Source of the DNA: Nitrospiria bacterium
Lineage (GTDB): Bacteria > Nitrospirota > Nitrospiria > DASWJH01
DNA length: 49,021 nucleotides
Assembly: GCA_036397255.1 (NCBI GenBank)
Contig: DASWJH010000066.1
Span: 1-49,021, forward strand
Direction of reading: 5' to 3'
The stretch's first letter is position 1. Each line of letters opens with the position of its first letter. Of this stretch, positions 1-6,431 are shown piece after piece. The position numbers and the translations under genes are program-made. Under the pieces are notes generated by a model, which did not search any database, was not told the origin of the DNA, and saw nothing but the letters and a program-made list of their open reading frames with translations.

Positions 1-140
1 ATCAATCCTGGGGCATTTAGGAGAGCCGATTTTGACTCCAAAAGGACCAAAAGCTCTCAAACCTAAAAACCTGAGGGATGTGCCGGACTGGTACACTTTT
101 CCATGACCAGAATTGGTACACTTTTAAATGACCATTGACA
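1..140. mobile_element. Remnant of an insertion-sequence end
   Basis: Two copies of TGGTACACTTTT lie 25 bases apart (89-100 and 114-125), each followed by a similar ATGACC block. The second copy runs to CCATTGACA at 140. Spaced repeats of this kind, ending in TGACA, are typical of the terminal repeats of some insertion sequences such as the IS21 group. An open frame from base 2 to 106 reads through a tail containing ILGHLGEP, which recalls the C-terminal tails of some transposases. It is too short to assign. The element would enter from the left of the window and end where the reverse transcriptase frame begins. The family is unresolved. Confidence 0.35.
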
Positions 141-1278
141 AGGGAATGATGGGATAGGGGTTGACCAGATAGAGGCGTATGGAGAGGTTCGGTACCTGCA
201 GGAATTACAGCAGGAGCTGCGGGAGAAGCGATACGGAGCAAAGAGTATCCGAAGGGTCTACATCCCAAAACCCAATGGTCAGAAGAGACCGCTTGGGATT
301 CCCTGTATTCGGGACAGGATCGTACAGAGAGCAGTCAAAATGGTGCTGGAACCGATAGCGGAGGCAAAATTTCTTGACTGCTCTTATGGATTTCGTCCAA
401 AGCGCTCTACACGAGGAGCATCCAAACAGGTGTGGAAGTATTTAAACTTTGGATGTACTCAAGTGATTCAGGTGGACCTTCAGGCTTACTTCGACACGAT
501 CCCCCATGATCGTCTGATGGATCTTATCCGCCGATATGTAGCGGACAAGAACATCCTGAAGATGCTGAAGGCTTGGTTAAAAGCCAAGGTGGTAGATCGG
601 GGGGAAATAATCCAACCAGAGGAAGGCTCTCCCCAAGGTGGGGTGGTTTCCCCGCTTCTGTCCAACTGGTACTTACACCAGTTTGATGAGGAGTGGCATA
701 AAAGGAACAACCACCGAAAGTGGCGCTATGATGCGGTGCTTACTCGGTACTGTGATGACATCCTCATCCAAGTGCCGCGGGAGGACCCTAGAATCTGGAA
801 GGAAGCGAAGGAGATCCTTGAAGGCTTAGGACTGGGAATCAACCTGGATAAGACACAGTTTCGGGATGCCAGAGAGGGGTTTGATTATCTTGGATATCAC
901 TTCGTGAGGGATTACTCGAGCAGACATCATAAAGATGTCACCCACGTGATCCCCACGCAGGAATCCAAGAAGCGTGTATGGGACAAGATTAGGTGGTATA
1001 CGGATAAGCGCAGGTACCAGAACTTACCTGCAGCCTGGATTGTGAAACACATCAATCCAATCCTGATGGGGTGGACGAATTACTACAGTCACACCCACAG
1101 CCATCGAGTCTTTAGGCAGCTACAAACCTATACGAATGATCGATTGAGGAAGACACTGCGCTACAGAAGCAAGAAGGGTGGGGTTGGGAAGTATCGGGCA
1201 CTGCCCAATAAGGTTCTCTACGGAAGGTATGGACTTGCCTGCATAGAGATGAACCGCATCCATTATTGCTGGTCGTAA
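139..1278 (+). pseudogene. ltrA: Group II intron reverse transcriptase/maturase, N-terminally truncated
   Basis: The frame is open from 139, just after an in-frame TGA at 136, and reads as reverse transcriptase from its first codons (GVDQIEAYG, then IPKPNGQKRPLGIP, then SYGFRPKRST). The polymerase motifs are present: DLQAYFDTIPHDRL with its catalytic Asp, SPQGGVVSPLLSN, and RYCDD as the YxDD box with Cys at the variable position. The maturase (GIIM) domain follows (WIVKHINPILMGWTNYYSH). No HNH endonuclease domain follows. The first usable start is ATG 340, which lies inside the fingers region, and no ATG, GTG or TTG occurs between 139 and 340 in frame. The first roughly 60 residues and the start are missing, apparently replaced by the IS-like end at 1-140. 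Catalytic residues survive, but an expressed complete protein is unlikely. Confidence 0.85.
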
Positions 1279-1301
1279 TGCTGCCGGAAGAAGGCATAAG
1301 G

Positions 1302-1335
1302 AAAGCGGTATGCTCGAAAAGGGCACGTACCGTTT
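1302..1335 (+). ncRNA. Group II intron domain V-like hairpin
   Basis: Just after the maturase stop, the RNA can fold like intron domain V. The AGC triad lies at 1304-1306. The lower helix pairs 1303-1310 with 1328-1335 and contains a G-U pair at the triad. A two-base AC bulge sits at 1325-1326. The upper stem 1312-1315/1321-1324 is closed by a GAAAA loop. This is the expected place for domain V in an intron whose reverse transcriptase sits in domain IV. The exact 3' end of the intron is not clear. Confidence 0.6.
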
Positions 1336-1455
1336 GATGTGGCAGGTGGTGGAGACAGGCTAGGGTAATCCCTAAACGGGCACCGAACCCGAAAGGGTGG
1401 CAACGGCCAAGGGAGAGCCTATGGCGATGCGCCACTGCTTGACCCTACACCGCCT

Positions 1456-1500
1456 GTCCGGTTCGGAGGAAGGGGAGGCAATCGCCTTCCCTACCCCTAT
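1456..1500 (+). other. Second intron 3'-end-like segment
   Basis: GTCCGGTTC at 1456-1464 resembles the 3' strand of a domain V. It is followed by a hairpin with stem 1472-1479/1484-1491 and then CCCTACCCCTAT, which resembles a domain VI and intron 3' end. I could not find a good 5' partner strand for this second copy. The segment may be the true intron end of a mosaic element or a decayed second intron. Confidence 0.3.
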
Positions 1501-1541
1501 CGGGAAGGGCCTGGATTTCCGCTTTCCCCTGCCTGCAAGTG

Positions 1542-1558
1542 CCCGCCGGACAGGCGGG
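1542..1558. repeat. Short GC-rich palindrome
   Basis: CCCGCC and GGCGGG flank a GGACA loop, giving a 6-bp perfect stem in an otherwise AT-leaning region, 12 bases before the repeat at 1570. It could be part of the same dispersed repeat unit. There is no T-run, so it is not a standard terminator. Confidence 0.5.
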
Positions 1559-1569
1559 TAATGGCAAAA

Positions 1570-1597
1570 TTTACCCACTCGATTACACGAAGACCCA
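1570..1597 (+). repeat. 28-bp dispersed repeat, copy 1
   Basis: This stretch is the exact reverse complement of 48881-48908, which lies 47 kb away at the other end of the window. The 9-base motif TTACCCACT (1571-1579) also has its reverse complement AGTGGGTAA at 1623-1631, so the copy sits at the left arm of a local inverted repeat of about 60 bases. It lies next to the intron and IS debris. The repeat's identity is unknown. Confidence 0.75.
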
Positions 1598-1814
1598 AAT
1601 TTGATAAGGTTTTCCTGAAAGAAGTGGGTAAGGGGAAAAGGGGGTATTTTTATAATTGCTCCCAAAGGGGAATCAGTAATATAATCTTCAGGTTTTCTTT
1701 TTCATAAGTAAAACTAAATTGTAATGGGTGCAACCCCTGAAAGATCTCCTTTTGGATGCCCATTTTTTATAGATAAAGAAATTCAAATCAAATTTTTTGA
1801 AGGAGGCCACTCAT

Positions 1815-2170
1815 ATGAAAATGGTAATTTCAGTAAGTCGTGGAACAGATGATCCCACCCAAGCGACACTTCCTTTTTCGCTGCGAAAGCCGCCAAAGCT
1901 CAAGGCCATGAGGTGACCGTTTGGCTCCAAAACGAAGCAGTCGTGATGGGAAGAGAAGGGATTGCTGATTCTGTGGTTGGAATTGGAATTCCTCCTCTGA
2001 AGGATGTATTATCGGTTTTGGTTGAGGGCAATGTTCCATTTTGGGTGTGCCAGGCCTGTGCGGTTGCAAGGAAAATCACCAAAGAGGGTTTAATTTAAGG
2101 CGGGCTAATTCAGGGAATGGATGCTTATGTTGACTTGGTGGTTGCGTCGGACAAGAATATTGAATTTTAA
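1815..2170 (+). pseudogene. DsrE-family protein, disrupted by a frameshift and a stop
   Basis: The start ATG 1815 follows GAAGGAGG at 1799-1806, an excellent ribosome binding site. The product begins MKMVISVSRGTDDPTQAT, then a one-base loss near 1870 moves the frame. The family sequence resumes as FFAAKAAKAQGHEVTVWLQ and continues through VPFWVCQACAVARKI. A TAA at 2096 then interrupts the same frame, which carries on as GLIQGMDAYVDLVVASDKNIEF to 2170. DsrE-like proteins are small sulfur-relay or peroxiredoxin-like proteins, and the conserved Cys pair is visible in CQAC. Two independent lesions suggest a pseudogene, though sequencing error could explain either one. The coding order and total length (about 118 codons) fit an intact family member. 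Confidence 0.75.
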
Positions 2171-2439
2171 TGTTTGAGACTGACAAACCTAAAATGAATA
2201 GGGTTGGAGAAATGGACATGGGAATCTGGGAATCCCAAAAAAAAATTCATTTTTGGGTCGGAGTAGGGGTAATGTTTTTATCCCTTATGATTGGTGTGGT
2301 TTTTTATTGGTCCAAAGGGATTGTTTTGGGAGTGGGTGGATTTTTGGGGTTATTTCACGCCGCCATGGGGGTGGGTTTATTTTTTGGGATAGGAGTATAT
2401 TTGGTTTCAAGCAATAGAACAAAAAAAAATGGCTCATGA
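2170..2439 (+). CDS. Small membrane protein, two predicted helices
   Basis: The ATG at 2170 overlaps the DsrE stop (TAATG), so translation would be coupled to the upstream gene. The 89-residue product has a polar N-terminus of about 27 residues and then two hydrophobic segments, roughly residues 28-47 (FWVGVGVMFLSLMIGVVFYW) and 52-80 (glycine-rich, ending FFGIGVYLV), with a short basic tail. I do not recognise a family. The coupling suggests it once worked with the DsrE protein. With that gene broken its expression may be reduced. Confidence 0.6.
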   Translation: MFETDKPKMNRVGEMDMGIWESQKKIHFWVGVGVMFLSLMIGVVFYWSKGIVLGVGGFLGLFHAAMGVGLFFGIGVYLVSSNRTKKNGS

Positions 2440-2472
2440 TTGATGGGAAATGGCTTTTTTGAAAATCCCTCC

Positions 2473-3549
2473 TTACCTTCCCAGCGATATTCCCAAAGCC
2501 TCAGCAGAATTAACCAGACCTCCATGTGGGGGGACTGTTTTTAATTCTTTAACCGCTTCCTGAAGAGGAACGGAGGTTATATGGGGTGTTTTAAGACAGA
2601 CCATTTTCCCGAAACCACCTTCCTTAATGAGTTCAATTGCTGCCGTTCCAAAACGGGTTCCTAAAATTCTGTCAAAAGAACAGGGTGAGCCCCCTCTTTG
2701 AAGGTGTCCAAGGACCGTTACCCGAACATCCTTTCCCGTTTTTCGGCTAATTTCTTCTCCTACTTTTTTTCCAACTCCTTCCAAACGGAGCACATAACCA
2801 CTTTCTGATTTTTTTAAAACGGACATCCCTCCCCCTAAGGGTTTTGATCCTTCTGCAACAACGATGAGACAGCATTTTCTGCCTTTTTCAAATTGGCTTT
2901 GGATTTTTTCCTGTATTTTTTCCATTTCAAAGGGTATTTCCGGGATAAGAATAATGTCTGCGCCCCCGGCCATCCCGGCCTCCAAGGCAATCCATCCCCC
3001 ATAACGTCCCATGACCTCAACCACAAATATTCGGTGATGGCTTTCCGCTGTCGAATGCAGTCTGTCTAGGGCCTGGGTAACCGTCTCTACTGCCGTTCTA
3101 AAACCCAAGGTTACATCAGTGCCTGGAATATCATTATCAATTGTCTTTGGAATACCTATTAACGGACCCCCCATTTGGAACAGGCCCTGTGAAATGGTTA
3201 GGGTCCCATCCCCCCCAATTGCAATGACCGCATTTAGGCCAAGTTCCTGGATATTTTTTAACATGTTGGTTGGTTTTTCCACTGATGACCTAAGGGTTGG
3301 ATCATTTAGGGATTGCTCGAACGGGTCGGGCATGTTGGATGTTCCCAATATTGTTCCACCCAAGGGTAAAATTCCGTGGATTTTTTCAGGAGATAAGAAA
3401 ACAGATTTGGTTGGATCTAATAATCCTTCAAATCCATCCTCAATTCCGATAACATCCCAACCATTATTAAAGGAGGTTTTAAAAACCGCGCGAATTACTG
3501 CATTTAGGCCAGGACAGTCTCCCCCACCCGTTAAGACTCCTATCCTCAT
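2473..3549 (-). CDS. pfkA: 6-phosphofructokinase
   Basis: This 358-residue protein phosphorylates fructose 6-phosphate to the 1,6-bisphosphate in glycolysis. The nucleotide loop GGGDCPG is at residues 8-14. GGDGT at 112-116 has Gly at the position where pyrophosphate enzymes have Asp. IPKTIDNDIPGTD carries the catalytic Asp and has Lys (about 135) where E. coli PfkA has Gly. GRYGGWIALEAGMAGGAD follows and forms part of the sugar phosphate site. The Gly/Lys combination is known from ATP-dependent actinobacterial enzymes, so ATP is the likely donor, although Lys is shared with pyrophosphate types. The start is preceded by GAAAGGAAA. The gene is divergent from lpxC. Confidence 0.93.
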   Translation of the reverse strand: MRIGVLTGGGDCPGLNAVIRAVFKTSFNNGWDVIGIEDGFEGLLDPTKSVFLSPEKIHGILPLGGTILGTSNMPDPFEQSLNDPTLRSSVEKPTNMLKNIQELGLNAVIAIGGDGTLTISQGLFQMGGPLIGIPKTIDNDIPGTDVTLGFRTAVETVTQALDRLHSTAESHHRIFVVEVMGRYGGWIALEAGMAGGADIILIPEIPFEMEKIQEKIQSQFEKGRKCCLIVVAEGSKPLGGGMSVLKKSESGYVLRLEGVGKKVGEEISRKTGKDVRVTVLGHLQRGGSPCSFDRILGTRFGTAAIELIKEGGFGKMVCLKTPHITSVPLQEAVKELKTVPPHGGLVNSAEALGISLGR

Positions 3550-3733
3550 ATGAGAATTTCCTTTCTATTTTAAATCCTGATGTGATTTTAAGGAAAATTT
3601 GTCAAAAGAAAGGAGGATATGGCAAAAACGCAACTTTCCCTTTAGGATTTGTGTTGTTTATGCAACATAAATTTATTTGAATGGTTTACTTTTTAATTTA
3701 GAAAATTAATCTTTAAAGTGTTATTTTCCTTTA

Positions 3734-3784
3734 ATAACATGTTGTTATATGTTAATTGTTTTTTATTTTAAATTATGGAATAAT
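3734..3784 (+). promoter_or_regulatory. Putative lpxC promoter with upstream palindrome
   Basis: TTGTTT (3756-3761) and AATAAT (3779-3784) are 17 bases apart, a sigma70-like arrangement 47 bases before lpxC. Immediately upstream lies the perfect inverted repeat ATAACA-TGT-TGTTAT (3734-3748), placed where an activator or repressor could bind. The regulator is unknown. Confidence 0.45.
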
Positions 3785-3830
3785 ATTTGCATAAGTTGTA
3801 GTTTTGTCTTTCTTAAAGAAGGAGTTATAA

Positions 3831-4751
3831 ATGAGGCAACAGAGATCTATAGCTAAGTTAGTAACATGTTCAGGAATTGGACTTCATTCCGGACAGGTTG
3901 TTAATATAAATTTTTTACCCGCTCCAGTCAATACGGGTGTCGTTTTTATTAGAAGGGATCTCAATCCCCCTGTCTTTATTAAAGGGGTGGCTCAAAATGT
4001 AATAGCAACCGATCTTTCTACTACATTAGGCCGCCAGGGTTGTGTGATTCAAACCGTGGAACATTTACTCTCGGCTGTCATGGGTCTAGGAATTGATAAC
4101 CTATATGTTGAGGTGGATGGCCCCGAAATCCCTATTTTGGATGGTAGTGCAAGTCCCTTTGTTTCTGTTTTAAAGGAAGCCAGAATTGTTTCTCAGGGAA
4201 TTGGACAGTTCTATATGAAGATATTAAAAACCATTGAAGTGAAGGAAGGAAACAAGCGGATTTGGATTGAACCTTACCCTCATTTTAAAGTCCAATGTTC
4301 TATTGAATACCCTCACTCAGTGATTGGGCGGCAGTCTTTTATTTTTCGAAACAAAGAAAACGAGTTTGAGCAGGAGATTGCAGGGGCTAGGACTTTTTGC
4401 TTTCTTCACGAAATTGAAGCCCTTTGGAATAGGGGTGTTGCCCGAGGGGGCTCCCTAGAAAATGCCATTGTGGTGGGGGAGAAAGGGATCTTAAATGAAA
4501 ATGGATTGCGATTTGAGGATGAATTTGCCCGACATAAGGTTTTAGATCTTCTTGGGGACCTGTTCCTAATTGGAATGCCCGTTATTGGGAAGGTTGTTGC
4601 CGAACGAGGCGGGCATGCCCTACACACCTGCTTAGTTTCTAAGATTTTATCCAATGAAAAATGCTGGAAAATAATTAATCCTTCCGAACAAGAGGTTCCT
4701 GTTATCCTGCCTGGGGTTGAAAGCCTGACCCCGCAACGCCTATCTCTATAA
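3831..4751 (+). CDS. lpxC: UDP-3-O-acyl-N-acetylglucosamine deacetylase
   Basis: LpxC removes the acetyl group from UDP-3-O-acyl-GlcNAc, the committed step of lipid A synthesis in the cytoplasm. The 306 residues match the usual length. IGLHSG (about 16-21) opens the fold. TVEHLLSAV supplies catalytic Glu77 and zinc ligand His78. RHKVLDLLGDL gives zinc ligands His235 and Asp239. GHALHTCL holds the general acid His262. ATG 3831 follows GAAGGAG at 3817-3823. Its presence shows that the cell makes lipopolysaccharide. It is not surrounded by the fts/mur cluster found in proteobacteria, and it has its own promoter-like region. Confidence 0.96.
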   Translation: MRQQRSIAKLVTCSGIGLHSGQVVNINFLPAPVNTGVVFIRRDLNPPVFIKGVAQNVIATDLSTTLGRQGCVIQTVEHLLSAVMGLGIDNLYVEVDGPEIPILDGSASPFVSVLKEARIVSQGIGQFYMKILKTIEVKEGNKRIWIEPYPHFKVQCSIEYPHSVIGRQSFIFRNKENEFEQEIAGARTFCFLHEIEALWNRGVARGGSLENAIVVGEKGILNENGLRFEDEFARHKVLDLLGDLFLIGMPVIGKVVAERGGHALHTCLVSKILSNEKCWKIINPSEQEVPVILPGVESLTPQRLSL

Positions 4752-4781
4752 CGCTTGCTCTTCAAAAGGTTTTTATTCATT

Positions 4782-4804
4782 AAAACCGGAAATGGTTTTC
4801 TCTT
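4782..4804 (+). terminator. Weak terminator-like hairpin after lpxC
   Basis: AAAACC (4782-4787) pairs with GGTTTT (4794-4799) around a 6-base loop and is followed by CTCTT. The stem has only two GC pairs, so the terminator would be weak. Confidence 0.3.
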
Positions 4805-5190
4805 AAAATAAAAGAGGGATCTTGCTTTATGCGTGTTTTGAATGAAATGAAAACCTGGAATTTATCACCGAATCGGAGGCAATTTCGGTTACAGTGCTCA
4901 TATCCAAGCATTCTGTTTAGATGGGTTGGATTTCTACGGCGATTTAAAAAGTAAAAAGAGGGCAGGCAAAAGATCTTTTTTTTTCCGTTATCACATGGGG
5001 TAATCTGCAGCTTCAGTCTCTGGCGGCATGTTTAGACCTGTTATGATGCAGTCGAGGTCCGCTATGGTAAATGGTGCCTTAAATGTTTTTTGCAACTGGG
5101 GAGAGTGGGAAGGGGGAAAGTTTTAGGGAACCGTCCAAAAAAACCTTGTTTTTGTTGTTATTATTAAAAAATTTAATAAAAACAGTAACT
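4805..5190. other. Intergenic stretch with no recognisable gene
   Basis: Short open frames on both strands (for example a 41-codon frame at 4829-4954) have no ribosome binding site and no family resemblance. The sequence could hold gene remnants, but nothing can be supported. Confidence 0.5.
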
Positions 5191-5329
5191 TATAATTTCG
5201 TTATGAGGTAACGAAAAAATAATGTTAATTTTGGCTTGAAAATATAAAAAAGGGTATTAAACTGGGGAAGGTTACTGTATAATGAAAGTCAAATTAGAAG
5301 TGGGGTCCCCAAGAGGACCCCACCTTTTT
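5191..5329 (+). ncRNA. Candidate small RNA with operator-like palindrome
   Basis: TATAAT at 5191-5196 is followed directly by a perfect 8-bp inverted repeat, TTTCGTTA-TGAGG-TAACGAAA (5196-5216). About 100 bases further on is a strong hairpin ending in CTTTTTG (5300-5329). A second TATAAT lies at 5278-5283. Together they could define a plus-strand transcript of roughly 125 bases that carries no gene. The -35 region is poor, so the promoter call is weak. Alternatively the hairpin ends read-through from lpxC. Confidence 0.3.
5300..5328 (+). terminator. Strong intrinsic terminator hairpin
   Basis: GTGGGGTCC (5300-5308) pairs perfectly with GGACCCCAC (5315-5323) around a 6-base loop. On the plus strand it is followed by CTTTTT. 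On the minus strand the downstream sequence is TTCTAATTTG, a poorer U-tract, so the hairpin favours plus-strand transcripts. It could also close the minus-strand operon ending at 5345. Confidence 0.7.
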
Positions 5330-5344
5330 GATGCTTCAAGAACC

Positions 5345-5407
5345 CTACTTCTTTTTCTTTGCTTTTGCACTGCTCTTTTTTTTCGCGGGTTTTTTCTTAG
5401 TTGCCAA
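5345..5407 (-). CDS. Lys/Ala-rich micro-ORF, 20 residues
   Basis: A TTG start at 5407 preceded by GAAAGGG gives a 20-residue peptide made almost only of Lys, Ala, Ser and Pro (ATKKKPAKKKSSAKAKKKK after the first residue). It resembles the basic tails of histone H1-like and other nucleic-acid-binding proteins. It lies 80 bases after the HARE-HTH gene on the same strand, and the strong hairpin at 5300-5323 follows its stop. The near-perfect composition in one frame argues against chance. The TTG start and short length leave real doubt. The longer frame at 5272-5469 on the same strand has no such bias. Confidence 0.4.
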   Translation of the reverse strand: MATKKKPAKKKSSAKAKKKK

Positions 5408-5486
5408 GTCCCTTTCACCCCCTTTCCTCTTTCTCTATGGTGGTTATCCTCCATATGCCCTTGGGCCATGGAAGCTCTTGAAAACT

Positions 5487-6014
5487 TTAAGAAGCGGACT
5501 GAAGGAGCCGCTCTTCAACAATCTCAAAGGTATTCGGAGCAACCTTCCTAAAACGTTTATCCCTATTCAAAGAAATGGCAATTGATGTGACCGGGGTTTT
5601 TCCCCTAATTCGGATTCCACCTTCAGTTAAGCTGTGGTAGATATCCTTAGCATGCATGGCTTTTCCTGCTTCCTTAAGTAAGAGGAAGGCGGCCTGGGGA
5701 ACACTTAAACCCACATATTTTGTTTTTCCTAAAAGGATTTCTCTGGATTGGTCTGTTACGTCCGGGACAGAGGTAAATTGGGGTCTTGCAGCCCTTTCTT
5801 TATCGTTTTCTGCGATGATCTGATGTGAAAGGTTAGCAAGTTTTGCTTTATCAACTTCAACACGGTAGAGAGTTTCGGCTAACTCTAAGTACTTCTTAAC
5901 TGTTTTAACTTCATCATCGACCTTTTCCCGCTTTTTTTGAAGTTCCTGCAGCTTGTTTTTATAAACGCACACCCGCTGCTCTAAACCATCGATGATGTCT
6001 TTTAGCTCTTCCAT
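5487..6014 (-). CDS. HARE-HTH domain protein with N-terminal coiled coil
   Basis: The first 80 or so of the 175 residues form a Leu/Lys/Glu-rich coiled coil (LKDIIDGLEQRV onward). The C-terminal part (about 100-168) reads as a HARE-HTH winged helix: SVPQAAFLLLKEAGKAMHAK, then the TPVTSIAISLNRDKRF helix and KVAPNTFEI wing. HARE-HTH domains occur in eukaryotic chromatin proteins, RNA polymerase delta subunits and restriction-linked proteins, and have been proposed to link DNA recognition to modification. No enzyme domain is fused here and no methylase or nuclease lies nearby. The gene has a clear promoter at 6074-6102 and a Lys-rich micro-ORF downstream. A transcription or nucleoid role is an inference. 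Confidence 0.75.
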   Translation of the reverse strand: MEELKDIIDGLEQRVCVYKNKLQELQKKREKVDDEVKTVKKYLELAETLYRVEVDKAKLANLSHQIIAENDKERAARPQFTSVPDVTDQSREILLGKTKYVGLSVPQAAFLLLKEAGKAMHAKDIYHSLTEGGIRIRGKTPVTSIAISLNRDKRFRKVAPNTFEIVEERLLQSAS

Positions 6015-6073
6015 TTCCTTCTAACCCTACAAAAACAATTGAAAATTTGATTAAACTCACAAAATGCGTCTAA

Positions 6074-6102
6074 ATCCTAGCATAGCATTTTATATCTGTC
6101 AA
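6074..6102 (-). promoter_or_regulatory. Sigma70 promoter of the HARE-HTH gene
   Basis: On the minus strand, TTGACA (6102-6097) and TAGGAT (6079-6074) are separated by exactly 17 bases. The -10 box lies about 60 bases upstream of the start at 6014. This is one of the best sigma70 matches in the window. Confidence 0.75.
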
Positions 6103-6431
6103 GAAAATTTTTTATAAAATCTTTTGCTATGATGCTAACATCCTTTTCTTGAATACAAATGCATGCAAAGAGGGTTGCTTTAATCTTATATCTCCTATTA
6201 ATTGGAAGGGTTTTTTGATTATAGCAGATAAATACACTAGTGAAGAGAGAAAGTGGTTTTTTGAAATATTTATCAAATATTTAATTTATCTAATAAAAAC
6301 AAATTAGGTTGTTAAAAATTTAAAATTATTTTTTGGAAATCAAATGGATTCACCTAATCCTAAATTTTATTAATTTAAAATTTCCCAAAAAATGAATCCG
6401 AGACAACATCCTCTTTTTAGAAGGGGTTAAA
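6103..6431. other. AT-rich intergenic region
   Basis: This very AT-rich stretch lies between the HARE-HTH promoter and the end of murJ. I see no gene, convincing hairpin or RNA in it. Confidence 0.5.

Noticed and set aside
2-106. IS91-like transposase tail (ILGHLGEP)
   Set aside because: Too short to name, and the adjacent repeats fit a different IS group; kept only as an unassigned IS remnant.
4829-4954. 41-codon plus-strand frame after lpxC
   Set aside because: No ribosome binding site, no family resemblance, and no support on either strand.
5272-5469. 65-codon minus-strand frame overlapping the Lys-rich micro-ORF
   Set aside because: Its Arg/Lys content is a shadow of the A-rich strand. 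The 20-codon frame in another phase has the clean Lys/Ala bias and a better start.
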